A stretch of 64,000 bases of DNA. Source: Hirudinaria manillensis. Its lineage: Eukaryota > Annelida > Clitellata > Hirudinida > Hirudinidae. The notes under the pieces were generated by a model. That model was given only the letters and a program-made list of their open reading frames with translations. It was not told where the DNA came from and did no database searches. Position numbers and translations under genes: made by a program. The stretch spans positions 5,854,142 through 5,918,141 of the forward strand of contig CM067532.1 of assembly GCA_034509925.1 (NCBI GenBank). The letters are read 5' to 3'. Positions 49,501 through 62,400 of the stretch are shown piece by piece. How positions within the stretch are numbered: position 1 is the first letter of the stretch; each line of letters begins with the position of its first letter.

Positions 49501-52212
49501 ATATAAACTTCAAATTCTTTGTCGGTAACAGAAATAGTCATGTAACTGAGATGCATATTCCCCTCTAATTTGATTTTGTTTACATCATGATTGGATTCAT
49601 AATCATAATCTTGAGATGGAAGCTTTAATGATTCTTTTAAGGGTTTAGATGAAGAAATATTTTCACCATAGGGTACCAGCTCTTTGCTGTAAAGGTTGTC
49701 TGTTGAAGAGGATAGATGTGATTCCATAAGACTGACTGTTTCAGAAAAAATTATAAGGTCCTTTGATTCGGTGTTTTCATTTTCAATTTTATACAAATCA
49801 CTGCAGAAATCTAATTTACATTTACTTCCATCTATTGTTTCAACATTATTTATAACTGGCTCAGGATCAAACATATGATCATAAACAGTTTCGGCCACAA
49901 CCTTTGCTGGAGAATTAGCTAGATCCATAGCTAATTTATGCCAGTTCTTGAGTTTTTCCTTATCAGAATTTGATGGGGATTCGTAAGAATTAGAGAGAAC
50001 AACTTCTGGACATGAATAATCACTGTTTCCTTTCAGGTTCTCAATCAACTCAATTTGTTTTTTCAGAATTTCAGGATTGTTAAAGACTCTAATCTTTTTA
50101 ACAAAATTTTCACCTCTAAATTTCCTTTTCTCATCTTCAGAAAAACACAAGAATTTAAGAGAACTAATGGCATTTCTGTTGGATTGGACAAATCTCACAG
50201 ATCCCATTCTGCTCAGTTCTTGGGCAATATTAAGATTGCCTTCATGATTCTGTTTTATTTTGCTGCTCTTTTTGTTCAGGTTCACAAAGATCACTGCATC
50301 ATCAACAGTTGAGAGAGATCTGAGTGTAACTGTTTCATAAAAATTAGGACGAGTAACCAAGTTGTCGAAATCCCTAATGGACTGTGGTGACCAGACGCAC
50401 GAATCATCTGCGTGTGGAGAAATCTGCGAAACAACACGTCATGGCTAAAGTTGATTAATATAACTAAATTACTCCTAATGATAAAAGATAAGTTAATATA
50501 AGGTAAAACTAACATTACTGATGGAGCAACAAAGAGCCAGACCAGGTAGTTTTGTAAATTCAGTTGGCAGATCATGTAGAAAATCAGAAGAAAGAACTTC
50601 TGAATTTCCGTAATCCAAAAAGAAAACTTCATATTCCACAACATCATCTAAATGGATATCATTTAAGTGATGAATAAAGATAAGCAACAAAAGTAAACTT
50701 TAAGCTGTCAAAATAAATTGCAATAAATGACAAAAGTTGGTGACAGTTTAAAATATTTTTAAACCTCGTTTGGCGATTGAAATAATTTTTGCTCTATACC
50801 ACAATTGGTCCACGTGAAATTGGGCAGCAACAATACTTGAGAGTTGATATGCAGTTTTATCACTTCTGACTTTCAGTTTTTTCATGTAGGCACTAAAAGA
50901 AGCCAACATATTTCCAACAAGTTAAATTTACAAGTTAAGTTTCCATATAATAATATAAGATTACAACAAACTTAAGGCCATGCTGTATTGACTCCAGCTG
51001 GGGAATTAAAACAAGTGGCTGAAAATAAAACATCCAAGGAGATACCACAAGTGGAATAATCCCATCAATGAGGCCTAAAGAGAATGGCTTCTCTAAGAAA
51101 ACAGATGAGTTTACATCCAGAGTTTGAATCTTCTAAAATTAAACTTAATATTATGAAATTGTAATTACAAAATCCAATGGCTCCAAGAATATGTTTAAAA
51201 TCACTAACCTGTTTATCATTGACATCACACCTGACCGACACATTTTGTTTGATTGGAACTTTAAATTTGAAATTTCAGAAAATTTTATTTATATTTCAAA
51301 AATATAAACATAATAAAAATAAACATGCCTGGTGAACATGGTGATCTCAGTGATGCTATAGGAGCTTCTCCATTTTTTGAGTTTAAATCTATGGTAATAT
51401 AAATATTTAAATTAATTATAAAGTGATTAATCTAAAATTAAATTGGCTAATATTTTATAATTTATTTTTGTGAATAGGATAATATGAAATTTACAAACCC
51501 TTGTGAGAAAACTTCTTAATCAAGTCATCATCTAGCAAGTCTTTGATGAATGATGTGCAATCCTGTAAGATGGTGATGATAGTTCTCGATATGGCAAACT
51601 CTTTAATAAATTTCTCAGAGTTATCCAATTGAAGAAGACCCCTCAAGTAATCCCTTGACTGATAACAAATAAGTGATGAAAGAGCTTGTCATGATAAAAA
51701 TTGAAGCATGTCAAATCAGAGCTGTAATCAGCTTATTTACAAAAAAAAAATTCTATTAATCAAGGCTAAACATTATATCATTAAAATCAGATGAAGTTCA
51801 TTTATGTTGCACTTTCTATAACTCAGGTGTCCTCAGGTCTTTTTAAAATATTAAAAAAAACGAATTTACCACATTCTTTAAGTTACTTAGGCTAGAACAG
51901 ATATATGCAAAGTCATCTTCGAACAATTGTATTTCTTCAATCAGCAACTGTTTCTTTTTATCTATCATTTCCTGCCTTGGTTTCCCATTAACTGAAATGC
52001 AAGCATGGCCATGAAATCCGTAATGTTCAGGTGAAATGTCGTAACAAATTACATTAGCAATTTGCCACCGATAACTTTATGTTAACCATGACACATTCTA
52101 AAAAAATAAGGCTTAAAACTTATATTGAGAAAAGCAATGACACTCTTGGGACTACACCAATAGCAAATTGCAAGTAATTAGATTTACATGAATTAACGGA
52201 ATATTGGCTCAT
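46585..52212 (-). CDS. multi-Tudor protein with CCCH zinc finger
   Basis: Nineteen exons keep phase throughout and give about 1083 aa: 52212-52188, 51991-51870, 51658-51499, 51388-51329, 51258-51209, 51132-50972, 50892-50765, 50647-50514, 50423-49290, 49074-48794, 48536-48346, 48163-48065, 47995-47903, 47796-47641, 47571-47508, 47425-47284, 47234-47127, 46974-46931, 46684-46585. Order: helical N-terminus, Tudor 1 (EVFFLDYGNSEV), Tudor 2 (ELLLVDYGRTIV), a CCCH finger C-x8-C-x5-C-x3-H (47.9 kb), Tudor 3 (KVFLLDYGNTET). The Tudors are of the extended type that binds methylarginine in PIWI proteins, so a germ-granule/piRNA role is inferred. The first coding exon (8 codons) is the least certain. 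One intron, after 51329, uses a GC donor. I see no helicase, kinase or RING domain, so it is not an obvious TDRD12, STK31 or RNF17 orthologue. Confidence 0.85.
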
Positions 52213-53426
52213 CGCAAAAATTCAATACGGTTTAAGCCGATAAGACATCCACAACAGTTAAAACTTGGAGCCCGCCATAACTGTGTTTGGGAATTTTCCT
52301 TATAATATTTAATTAATAATTTCTCAAATATATTAACAAAAGCATTTATTTAAAGAGTTTGTTATATTTGAGATGTAATTGCCAATTGCCTTAAGGCTTC
52401 ATTCCAAAGTTAACTATTAGATGAAATATGACAAATTAATTTGATTTGAGATTGCCATTTTTTTTACAACTTTATAAGTTTTATTAAATATTTTTTTATT
52501 TTACAATATAATAATAATGATTCATGATCACAACAAATATTTCCTTTGATATGGTTCATCATCTTAGATTGTCCAAAGGCTTTTTTGCCACACTGCCCTG
52601 TGAGGTTAAGTGATCGGGCCATATCCTGTCACAAGCTGCTTCAATAATCTTTTTATTGTTGTGTCTAAGTTGTAACTCCCATTGATACATATATCGCACC
52701 TCAGAATGAGACTGATCTAGAAATCTCTTCCGTGGCTAAGGGCCATGGCATTTGCCATAAAATTGGAAGGTCATTTTCAAAAAGCACCTCGACCAGGAAA
52801 TTTCATTAGTCACTTATAATATAAAGTATTTATAAAATAATGTAAAAACAGCTCATCTCCTGCAAGGATTGTCTGGGTTCGACTCTTGGCCCAAATAATA
52901 ACCTACTGGAGACATGATCACCTAATTAACGGTTGGCCTAGGCATCCAATAATGAAAAAGGTTATTAATAAAATATTCCACTCCACTACTAGATTAACAA
53001 TATATTTTTATGGCTTGGATCAAGTATGCAGAGCCGTCCCTCGGAGCCACAAGCAATTGGACTCAGTCTCTGTGCTCATTTACCCATAAATACGCCATCT
53101 GATCGTGTATTAAATTTATAAAACCGTCGCATCTAAATGACACAAATTAGTGGAAACCCGGTAAATTCGAAAACCAAGTTTGCCCTTCTGACAATTTTAT
53201 TGAATAACTCGAGAAAGCAAGACTAATACAAAATATTTGTAATCAATAAATAATACTGCAAGCAACCTTAATTCAAGTAAGTATATGGATCAAATGAGTC
53301 CCTTTTGAAATCGACAATCCATTAAACACATTTAGATACTCTATCACGCACGCACACGCAGGCACACTTAGAACTTCGTATGGGACACAAAGCTAGCCCT
53401 ATAAAGGTATAAGTTTTAAAACTTAT
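52213..53426. other. intergenic between the Tudor and obscurin-type genes
   Basis: No gene seen. GGGTTCGACTC at about 52870-52880 resembles a tRNA B box and may be a SINE relic. The right part is the 3' UTR of the obscurin-type gene. Confidence 0.5.
53196..53201 (-). terminator. poly(A) signal of the obscurin/UNC-89-like gene
   Basis: AATAAA on the minus strand, about 225 bases after the stop codon. Confidence 0.5.
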
Positions 53427-56400
53427 TCAAGCCTTTGACATTGCACGGTTTGCAAAATATTCGTCTTCATCTTCTGCAAGGTCCAAAGGATCTTGACAAA
53501 TTGAGGGCGGCAATCCTAGCTTTTCTAGCAAAATGTTAGGTTGAGTTACGTTCTTTGATTTTCTTTCTGCAATGCAACATTAAATTATTTTCGTAACAAA
53601 AGGTTAACTTTGAATAATTTCTGTCATTTACCCATATATTCCTCAAGGAAATATTTAAGTTTGTCTGTCGTAAAAGAGGCAGCTTTTCGCATCTTTATCA
53701 TAGATTGGTGGAGCATGAACCATTTGTGCTCCAAACATTCTTCAATGGTCAACCTGCTCCTATTGAATGGAGGATTTTCATTAAAAATTAAAATCATAAT
53801 GTGCTTTAAAAAGATGTGACTTAAAAAAACGTTTTTGTAAACAGTAAATTGGAAAAAAAATTAGATAGAATGGTCAATGTGTTAACAAACATTTCTTTGA
53901 ATGCACGATTATGAAATTATGCATTTTCATGAAAAAGAAAAGCACTTTGAAAACCGAAATCAAAACATTTCAAACTTTGGATTTTTCCTCAGTGTCTGGT
54001 AGATAAATTTCAGACAGTACTTTGTAGCACTTTGGTGTAGGGCATGGACATCGTATTTCACATATTTGATGTTCAGGTAGGTTTCATCCTCACAGAAAGA
54101 ATAGAAAGGAGAAACACCACTCATCCTGAAATACAGATATTTTAGTTGAGATATTCACACTACAAAATATACTTGCACAAAACAAGAAACTTACAAAATG
54201 AATGAAAGGACTCCAACTTTCCAAACATCAGCAGCAGTTCCAACTTTGTCATTTATGACGCTTTCTGGAGCTAAATAAAATTCATTTAATTTCAAATCGG
54301 CAGTTCATAACAATTCCATAAAAGAAACGTAGACTATGAGGTAATTCACTGACCCATAAACTCAGGGGGACCCCTCCTTAGGATTTGATCACCTTCAGGA
54401 CTTGTTATTTTGTGAGCAAGAGCAAAATCAATGAGCTTGATGTCGTATCTCCTTCTGCTTTGCATAACCACGTTTTCTGGTTGTAGGTTCAGATAAACTA
54501 TGCCTCTGTGGTGCAGATATTGCAAGGCATCCAGAACCTTTTGGGAATTTAATAATTGATTGTGGTTATAGAAATTATAATATTTAAATTTTATAAGTTT
54601 ATAATTTTTTAATATAGAATAAATTATGTAAATAATTGATCAATTGGTAACTATTTGTTGTGCATTTTTCACCCAATGTTCCTTATGCTATTTTAGAAAT
54701 GTATTATCATGATAATGATTGATGATTATAATGAGATTCAGTGATCTTTACCTGCTTGATGATGGACGTAACCACATACTCATCGTAGCGATTCTTGAAA
54801 GAGAGGGAACGAACAACATTTTCTCCAAAGAGCTTCTCAAAAGTGAGGATAACACAGCCTCCCCAAACATGACCATCCAACATGCTGATAATGTGACTCT
54901 GCTTTATGTTCTTCAGCATGTCATACTCTCTCAGACTCTCTCCTGGATTCTTGGAGTCATATTCAGTTACCTTGCAGACCAAGGAACTAGTAGGCTGCTT
55001 TCTCTTAACATCAAATACCATTGAGAAACGACCACTGAAATTGTTACTATTAATTTGTAATAATGTAATAATATAATAATTCCTTTAAAAACATTCAAAG
55101 AATTCAAACAATGACTAAATTGATGCTAAAAATAATATCCTCAATTAAACACAATTAATCTCTATTAGTTTTATTATTATTATCAGTTTGCAAAAAAAAA
55201 AGAAAGCATCAATTGACCACTTACTGCCAAATCTTTGAAATAAATTGCATGTCTTCACAAGGATTCTTATTTTCATACAGAGGAGCCTCAGTTTCTTCTA
55301 ATGTGTCAAAAACCTCTTTAGCACTTTGGTCCATAGTTGGTGTCTTTGAATGTCTTGCTTCTGGGGAGACTGATCTACTGCTCACAGGGCTGTGTTCAGG
55401 AGAGGGTCTTGTTGCAGCCTGTCTTGATCTTAGAAGAATTTTTCTGGTAGCTTCGTCGATGTTCAAACTTCCTGTTTCAGGTTTACATTTGAAATATTTT
55501 AGAGTTTCTCATCTCCACAATAGTGGGATTATTATTATACAATGCAGGATTTTACCACCACATCCAGCTCCTGATCAGCTTGATTATAAATATCAGACTT
55601 AGTATAGTGAAACATTGAATAATTTCAGTATTTATGATTGGTATGAGTTGATGTGTTATGAATTAATTTGCTAATCAATAACACCTTAGTTGACACAATA
55701 CCTTTTTTCTTTGTCCGAATCTCAACTGAAGCCCAGCTATAAGGGCTTTGTCCAAATTTGTTGATGGCACTGATCCTGAATCTGTATGAAGTTTCTGGCT
55801 TAAGGCCCTTAATTATGACACATTCATCAATGCAGTAGGTTGCAGTGGTCCATCTCTCATCACCTGTAAGGGAGTGAAAAGTTTTTGTATAGAATATTTA
55901 TAATTGTTAAATTATGCAAGCAAATTTTAATTACTGTGGATCAATAAAGGGACAAACCCTACTTGTAGAGCAACTAATAAATTGTATCACTGAACATTAA
56001 TGATTTAAAATATATTAAACAAATTCATGAATAAAAAACCAATACCAGGCTTAATGTGGTCCACTTTGTATGCCAATATGTAGCTGTTGCCATCTGATTC
56101 AGGAGATTCCCAAATCATGTAAACCTCCCTGTCAGAGACTTGAGTCACGTGAGGACGACCAGGTCGGCTCGGTTGGCCTACAAATGATGTGCAACCAATT
56201 ATCATTGCTCATCACACCGATTTAAATAATTAACTTAGGGATTAATGACTATGATATATTGATATACATAAGTTATACACTTTTCATAAACCAAAAGTAA
56301 TGACTTACTTCCACAGAGCATCCTAGCCCTGCAAGTAACGCTTCCATATTTGTTTCGAGCCACGCATTTGTAGACTCCAAAATCATTTGGTTTTGTCTGA

Positions 56401-59400
56401 AGAATGGTCAATGAATGTTTGCCATTATCGTTTTTGGAAATCTTCACTCTCCCTCCTTCATTCAAGATTTCATCATTTCTGAACCAGGTAATGAGAGGCA
56501 GAGGGTTTGCAATAACAACTGCCTTCAATGTGCAACTGTCGCCCACATTGTAAGCTTTATCATGAATTTTTTCTTTGAAGATTGGAGGGTATCCTGACAT
56601 TAAAATTAGAATGTTAACACGTTGTCTATTTAATAGCATTACTTAAATATTAACCATCTTTGGAAAACATCATTCGACGCTTGTATCTCTTCTCGTGAAC
56701 GTCAACATCCCAGAAGTCTTCGGTATCCATCTGCTCCTTCTCTAAGTCCCTGACATTTCTTCTCTCCTTCATAGGCCCCTTTAAACTGGAACGTCTGGAA
56801 GGATGGCCATGCAGAACATAAGAACTGCTGCTTGCTCTTCTGTATTTGGCCATTCTCAGAGAAAGAGCAATGTCATGAGATGGGAAGAGTCTCGTATCTG
56901 GTCCTGTTTGGTATTCCGAAGGATACTCGTACCAAACATCCTCCTCTTCATAATCACGTCCCCATTCAGAAGATGCCTCAGAAACATCAAATAACGATGG
57001 TGTAGCAGACATAAGACTTCCTTGACCCAATTCCTATGAAAGGGAATTGAAAAAGATAATTTAAAAAAAAAACAGTCCCAAATTACAAAGACAATGTCTA
57101 TCACTTAGACTTTCCTTAATAGCAGTAAAATTAATAATCAATTAGTAATTCCATAACAACGATTGCATTAATGATTGAAAAATATTGAATGATACAATTC
57201 AAATATAGCAGATTACCTTCAACAAAAGCTTGGGTCCAAATTCTGAAGTTTTCGATCCAATGCTGCTGGCAGCATCACTGACATCATCTGCAACTGGTTC
57301 TGATATGCCTGACTCCATTATAATGGGAATGTCTTCGAGATAGGAAGCGAGCGTTCGAGAGTTGACCAGAGTTGTGACCTTTCTTGTACCCCTCTTTATG
57401 AGAAAATTAATCCGATCATAAAAATTTGGGAAAGACGAATAGAAAAAATTATTAATAGCAATTATAAAAATAAACTACTAAATCTATTACTAGAAATGTA
57501 AAAAAACCTCAAATCTGGATCTCATGAGGTAGCTTCTGTGCCTATCGACCGGTATTCTGTTACCGAGTCCTCTATGGTTTGAGAACTCTATGAATGGATG
57601 AGACAGAGCTTCCTTGGCAGTCATTCGCTTCCTTAATTTGTTTAATTGTTAAATAAGCCATCAAAATATTAATTTATAATTTAATTTCAATTATACTTTG
57701 GATCCACTTGAAGAAGTCTTCTAATGAAGTCTTTGGCCTCTGCAGATATGTCAACAAACATTTCTCCGTCAAACTCCCATTTGCCACTTTTTATGGCAAG
57801 TAAAGTGTCCTTGTAAGTTTCTTTATAGAAGGGTGATATGCCACTCAATCTAAAAGTGAAAAGCAAAGAATGATTTACTTATAAGCTATAAAAATTGCTC
57901 AAAAGATAATATAACTTGATATTTAAATCAAATTGAAATAATACATGTCTTGAGCACTAATGCTGAATGATTAATGTAATCGAATAATTATTGTCTTGAT
58001 GATAATATGAAAACTGCCAAATTAGTAGAAAAAAATCTTCTATAACACACCACTTCATTTCATCCAACCTTATTATATTAAAAAAACAATTACAAATATA
58101 ACAATAACAATAATAGCCATATTTTATGCAGATATTCACTACAACTTTAGATAAATTAGATTAAGTAACTAAAAAATATTAACACTTTAACATGACTATA
58201 TAAATGAATATTTTATGAGAGACTAACAAAATATATGTGACAATTCCTATGTTCCACATGTCAGAGGCATATGTAACATCATCTCCATTGACAATTTCAG
58301 GTGAACAGAATTCAGGCGTGACGTAGTTGACTTGAATCTTTTTGTAAGGTTTTAAAACTTTGGCAAATCCAAAGTCAATGATCTTAATCTCATCAGTGGA
58401 TGGATTTGATAAGTAAATATTTTCAGGCTGCAAATTAAATATGCAAAGTTAATTACTTGTACAATTATTTGTAAAATTTTTTGTTTAAGAAACTTAAAAA
58501 GCATACTTTGAGATCCAAATGGAGAATGTTTTTGGAATGCAAATATTTCACTGCAAGAAGCAGCTGATTTAAGAAATATGCAATTTCACTTTCTGTTAGG
58601 CTGTCCTCATTCACCAATCTTTGTAAAAGTTCTCCACCTGTGACACTAGTGAGGGATGATAAAAGGTTTCAAGTTAGTAAACATGAACTCCCTCATCCTT
58701 ATTGCCTCATTAATTCTGTTTAATGTATAAAAACTGAAAAAAAGTAAGATTTGCAATTTAATGATAAAACTTACATCTCCATAACAATTGCAAGTCTTTT
58801 CTTGCTTTCATATCCGTCAATAACCGGAATAATATTCGGATGGTCCAGAGTTGCCAATATTTCTAACTCTTGAGCCAACTCATCTCTTCTCGCTAAGTTT
58901 TCATACTGCATGAATTTGCAGGCATATTGGCTCCCTGAATTCTTATCAATCACTCTTTTTACAATGCCGTACGACCCTCTGAAGCATGAAAGCATTCGTG
59001 ATATGTTTTGGTGAAAATATTAAATTCCAGATAAACTTTTAACCTTCCAATTTCTTCAACGATGTGGAAAAAGTCTTCCACAGCAGCTGCATTAAATTTC
59101 ACATCCCTCCAAATTCCTGATTTTGCTGCACAAAATGATTAAAAATGAAAAATATTCTAAATCTTTCAGACAAACCATGAAATAGCCATTTTAAAATGAA
59201 AATTAATACTAATAAAGACGTACCTGCAACTTTGACATTTGCAGTGCAATATACTCGTCCAGCAACATTTTCTGCCACGCATTCGTAAACACCTTCATCA
59301 GCATGGATGACATTCTTAATATTGAGGGTCCAATGGTCAAATTCCTCCCTGACGGCCGTAACCCTGTGGGAATTGGCCACCGTCCTCCAGTCTTTTTTGA

Positions 59401-62400
59401 ATTGAATGACGGGATATGGAATGCCGTGCACTCTGCACTCCAGTTTGCCGTTAGAATGCAAGTAGAAGATTTGATCCTTTAATGGTTCCAGGAAAGTTGG
59501 TGGATCTGAAACATTTCATTAATTTCATTTCAAAAAAATATTAATGTTAACACTTAATCTGCGGATCAATTGACAACATTATTTGGATACATTTGTCTTC
59601 ATATGGAGAATGAAAAGGAATATTTAAATTTTACTTGAAAATTCACTCACCTGACATCTCCAAGCGAACGGTCCTGCTGCAAATGCCGTATTCATTCTGA
59701 ACTTCTACTTTGTAATCACCAACATCAGAGAATGAGAAGTCCAGAATTGTCAGTTTGAGGTCTCCATCTTTTGACAATGTACTTGTGAACTTCTTTCCCA
59801 ACTCGATTCTACAAAATTGTCGAGACACATTCAAAAATGTTAAGAAACTATTTAATAACAGCTATGTAATTGTTAATATAGTTCATTCATATAATGCCAA
59901 TTGCATGGCATCAGAGAAACTTCTTGTTCACTCAGAAACACAATCAGCCAAGTTAGTGAATAACAAAACATATAAAAGGCACTATAATGATTTGGTGATT
60001 AGATAAATTATTAAAAGCCCTTATTTTAAAAAAATGCAGATTTAATGCACAAATATAATATCAAAATAAGTAGTTTAAATTAATTAATTGATTGATTGAA
60101 TACTAAAAATAAAATAACCTCTGGTTGTGGAAGTACCAAGTGACAGTAGGTTCTGGATGAGCCCTTATCTTGAATGAAATAGATACTGGTCTACCTTCTA
60201 TGCCATACAAAAGTTCATCTTCTCGGCTCACAAATTCTGGTATGATTCCTTAAGGTACAGGAAAATAATTAATAAGTTTTGAATGCAATGCAAATAATAA
60301 CAAATAAATAAAGAAAGAAAGAAATAATTCATCTGTTGGACACTCTAGACACTAATGTCCTAATTTTAGTTGAATATTTGGCATAAATTGTAATTAAGTA
60401 GTACCTCTCACTTACACACAATGTTTTGTAAACAAGACTTAATAATTTTATAGGTATTAAGATAAAGTTATTAAAAGTTAACTTACTCAAATAATCATGA
60501 GGTGCTCTCCGAGGACCGGCTGATTCACTTCTCTCTCTTTCAACAACTTTTGTGTCTTCAGTAGGCTCCTGAATTTCTGCTGTAATTAATTTTGCAGTCA
60601 GAAAATGTTTTGAATCACTATGATTTTTTTAGAAACACAGTCCATTTTACTCTGGCCATGTTTGTTTTTGATAAAAATAATAAAATTATTTTTTTTTATG
60701 AGAAAGCATTCGATGTTATAAAATAAGCTCGAGTCACCTTTTTTGGTATATTTCACAGGCATTGATGGCTCCGCAATTCCGTACGCATTAGCCGCTCTTA
60801 TTCTGAAATAGTAATCCTTATGGGTGCTGAACTTTGTGACTTTGAATTCTGGTTCCTTAAGATCTGTTGCCAGCTATTGGAATTTAAATGGAAAACTGTT
60901 AGAAATCATAATCATAATATTCTTAGAAGAGCTGCCTGATAAAAAATAAAAACTTACTTTTGTCCAATCCATAGAAGGAGGAACCCTTTGTTCAACAATA
61001 TACCAAATGTCAGTTTGGGCAGCATATTGAGGCACAGAACTAGGCTTCCATTGCAACAGGAAGGAGTCGGGGTGAACTTGTTTTATCTCGGGCCTGTCCC
61101 AAATCGTTCGCGGTTTCACTTTCGATTTTATTTCCGAAACATCTGGGATCGAAGGTTTTCTCAAAGAACTGAGATCTGAATAAAATATAAAAAGTTTTTA
61201 TGATTTGAGACAAAAAAGGGCCCTGGAAGTAAGGCTAGTTTCAAACCGATTTTGGCAAAAATTGTGGAAGTGAGAGAAGGATCGCTAATTCCATATTCAT
61301 TGGCAGCTCTGACTCTGAACATGTAGTCCTTTTCAGATCTATATTCACTCATGGTGAATGATGGTTCTTTCAAATCAGAAGCAATTTCCAGCCAATTTTT
61401 ACTTGGAGGACACCTCCTCTCGAGGACGTAAGACACGTCAGTCTTCGTCGCATTCTCTGCAAAGTCTGCTGGATGCCAACTTATTCTAAAAAGGTAAAAT
61501 AAATCATCAAATTTTTCTTGGCATCAAATGATTTGATCATCTTTAATTAAAAAATTAGATATTAAAAAATGTTTGTCATGAAAACAAGCAAAATATAATC
61601 AACTGACTCAAGTGAATCATTAAGTTCTTTAATAGTTGGTTTTTCCCTGGGTGTCTTTGGTGGAAGTTTATCTTTTCTTGGAGCTTTTTGCAATATTGCA
61701 GAATCATCTTTTCTCTCTACACAAATAAAAATGATCACATTTATAACAAATACGATTATAAAAATATAATTAGATTATTAAGGAAAAAACAAGAAAACTA
61801 GGACTTTTAATTTTTGAAATGACAAATTCATTAGATATAGCTTGGTGGTTTCATCATGCTGTTAGATATGTTTGCAATTATTTATAATTTAAAATTGTGT
61901 CACACCTATTCTGCCATAATATGTTGCACACATCGAGGGATCTGAAACTCCAAATTCATTTTCAGCTCGCACTCTATAGAGGCAATCCTTCTCCACATCA
62001 AAATCTCTGAGCATGAGTGAAGTGTCAATAATTCCTCTGTAAACCTCAGTCCAGTCAGTAAAAGTACCCATTCTATCCAAATGTTTTCTCTCAACTATAT
62101 ATCTACAAGCAAAACAAACTTGGTGAACTTATTCTCAAAATTATCAATTAAGTACATGTATATTACTCATCTAGTAATACCAAATGATACTAACGTCGTC
62201 GGAGTAAGTTTGGCATGAGGTGGGATTACAGAAGAATGCCACGTGATTGTGATAGTTGTGGAATCTATGATGACGACGTCAGGCTTTATTGAGGACATCG
62301 ATGGAATGATGTTTTGGTTCAAAAATTCAACTTTTCGTCCGAGTGGACTTGCTTCCCTTTCTTTAAGTGGAACTAAAATAACAAACGTTATTAGAAAAGG

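Noticed and set aside
52850..52900. tRNA-like B box GGGTTCGACTC
   Set aside because: No cloverleaf can be drawn and the A-box part is poor; at most a SINE relic.
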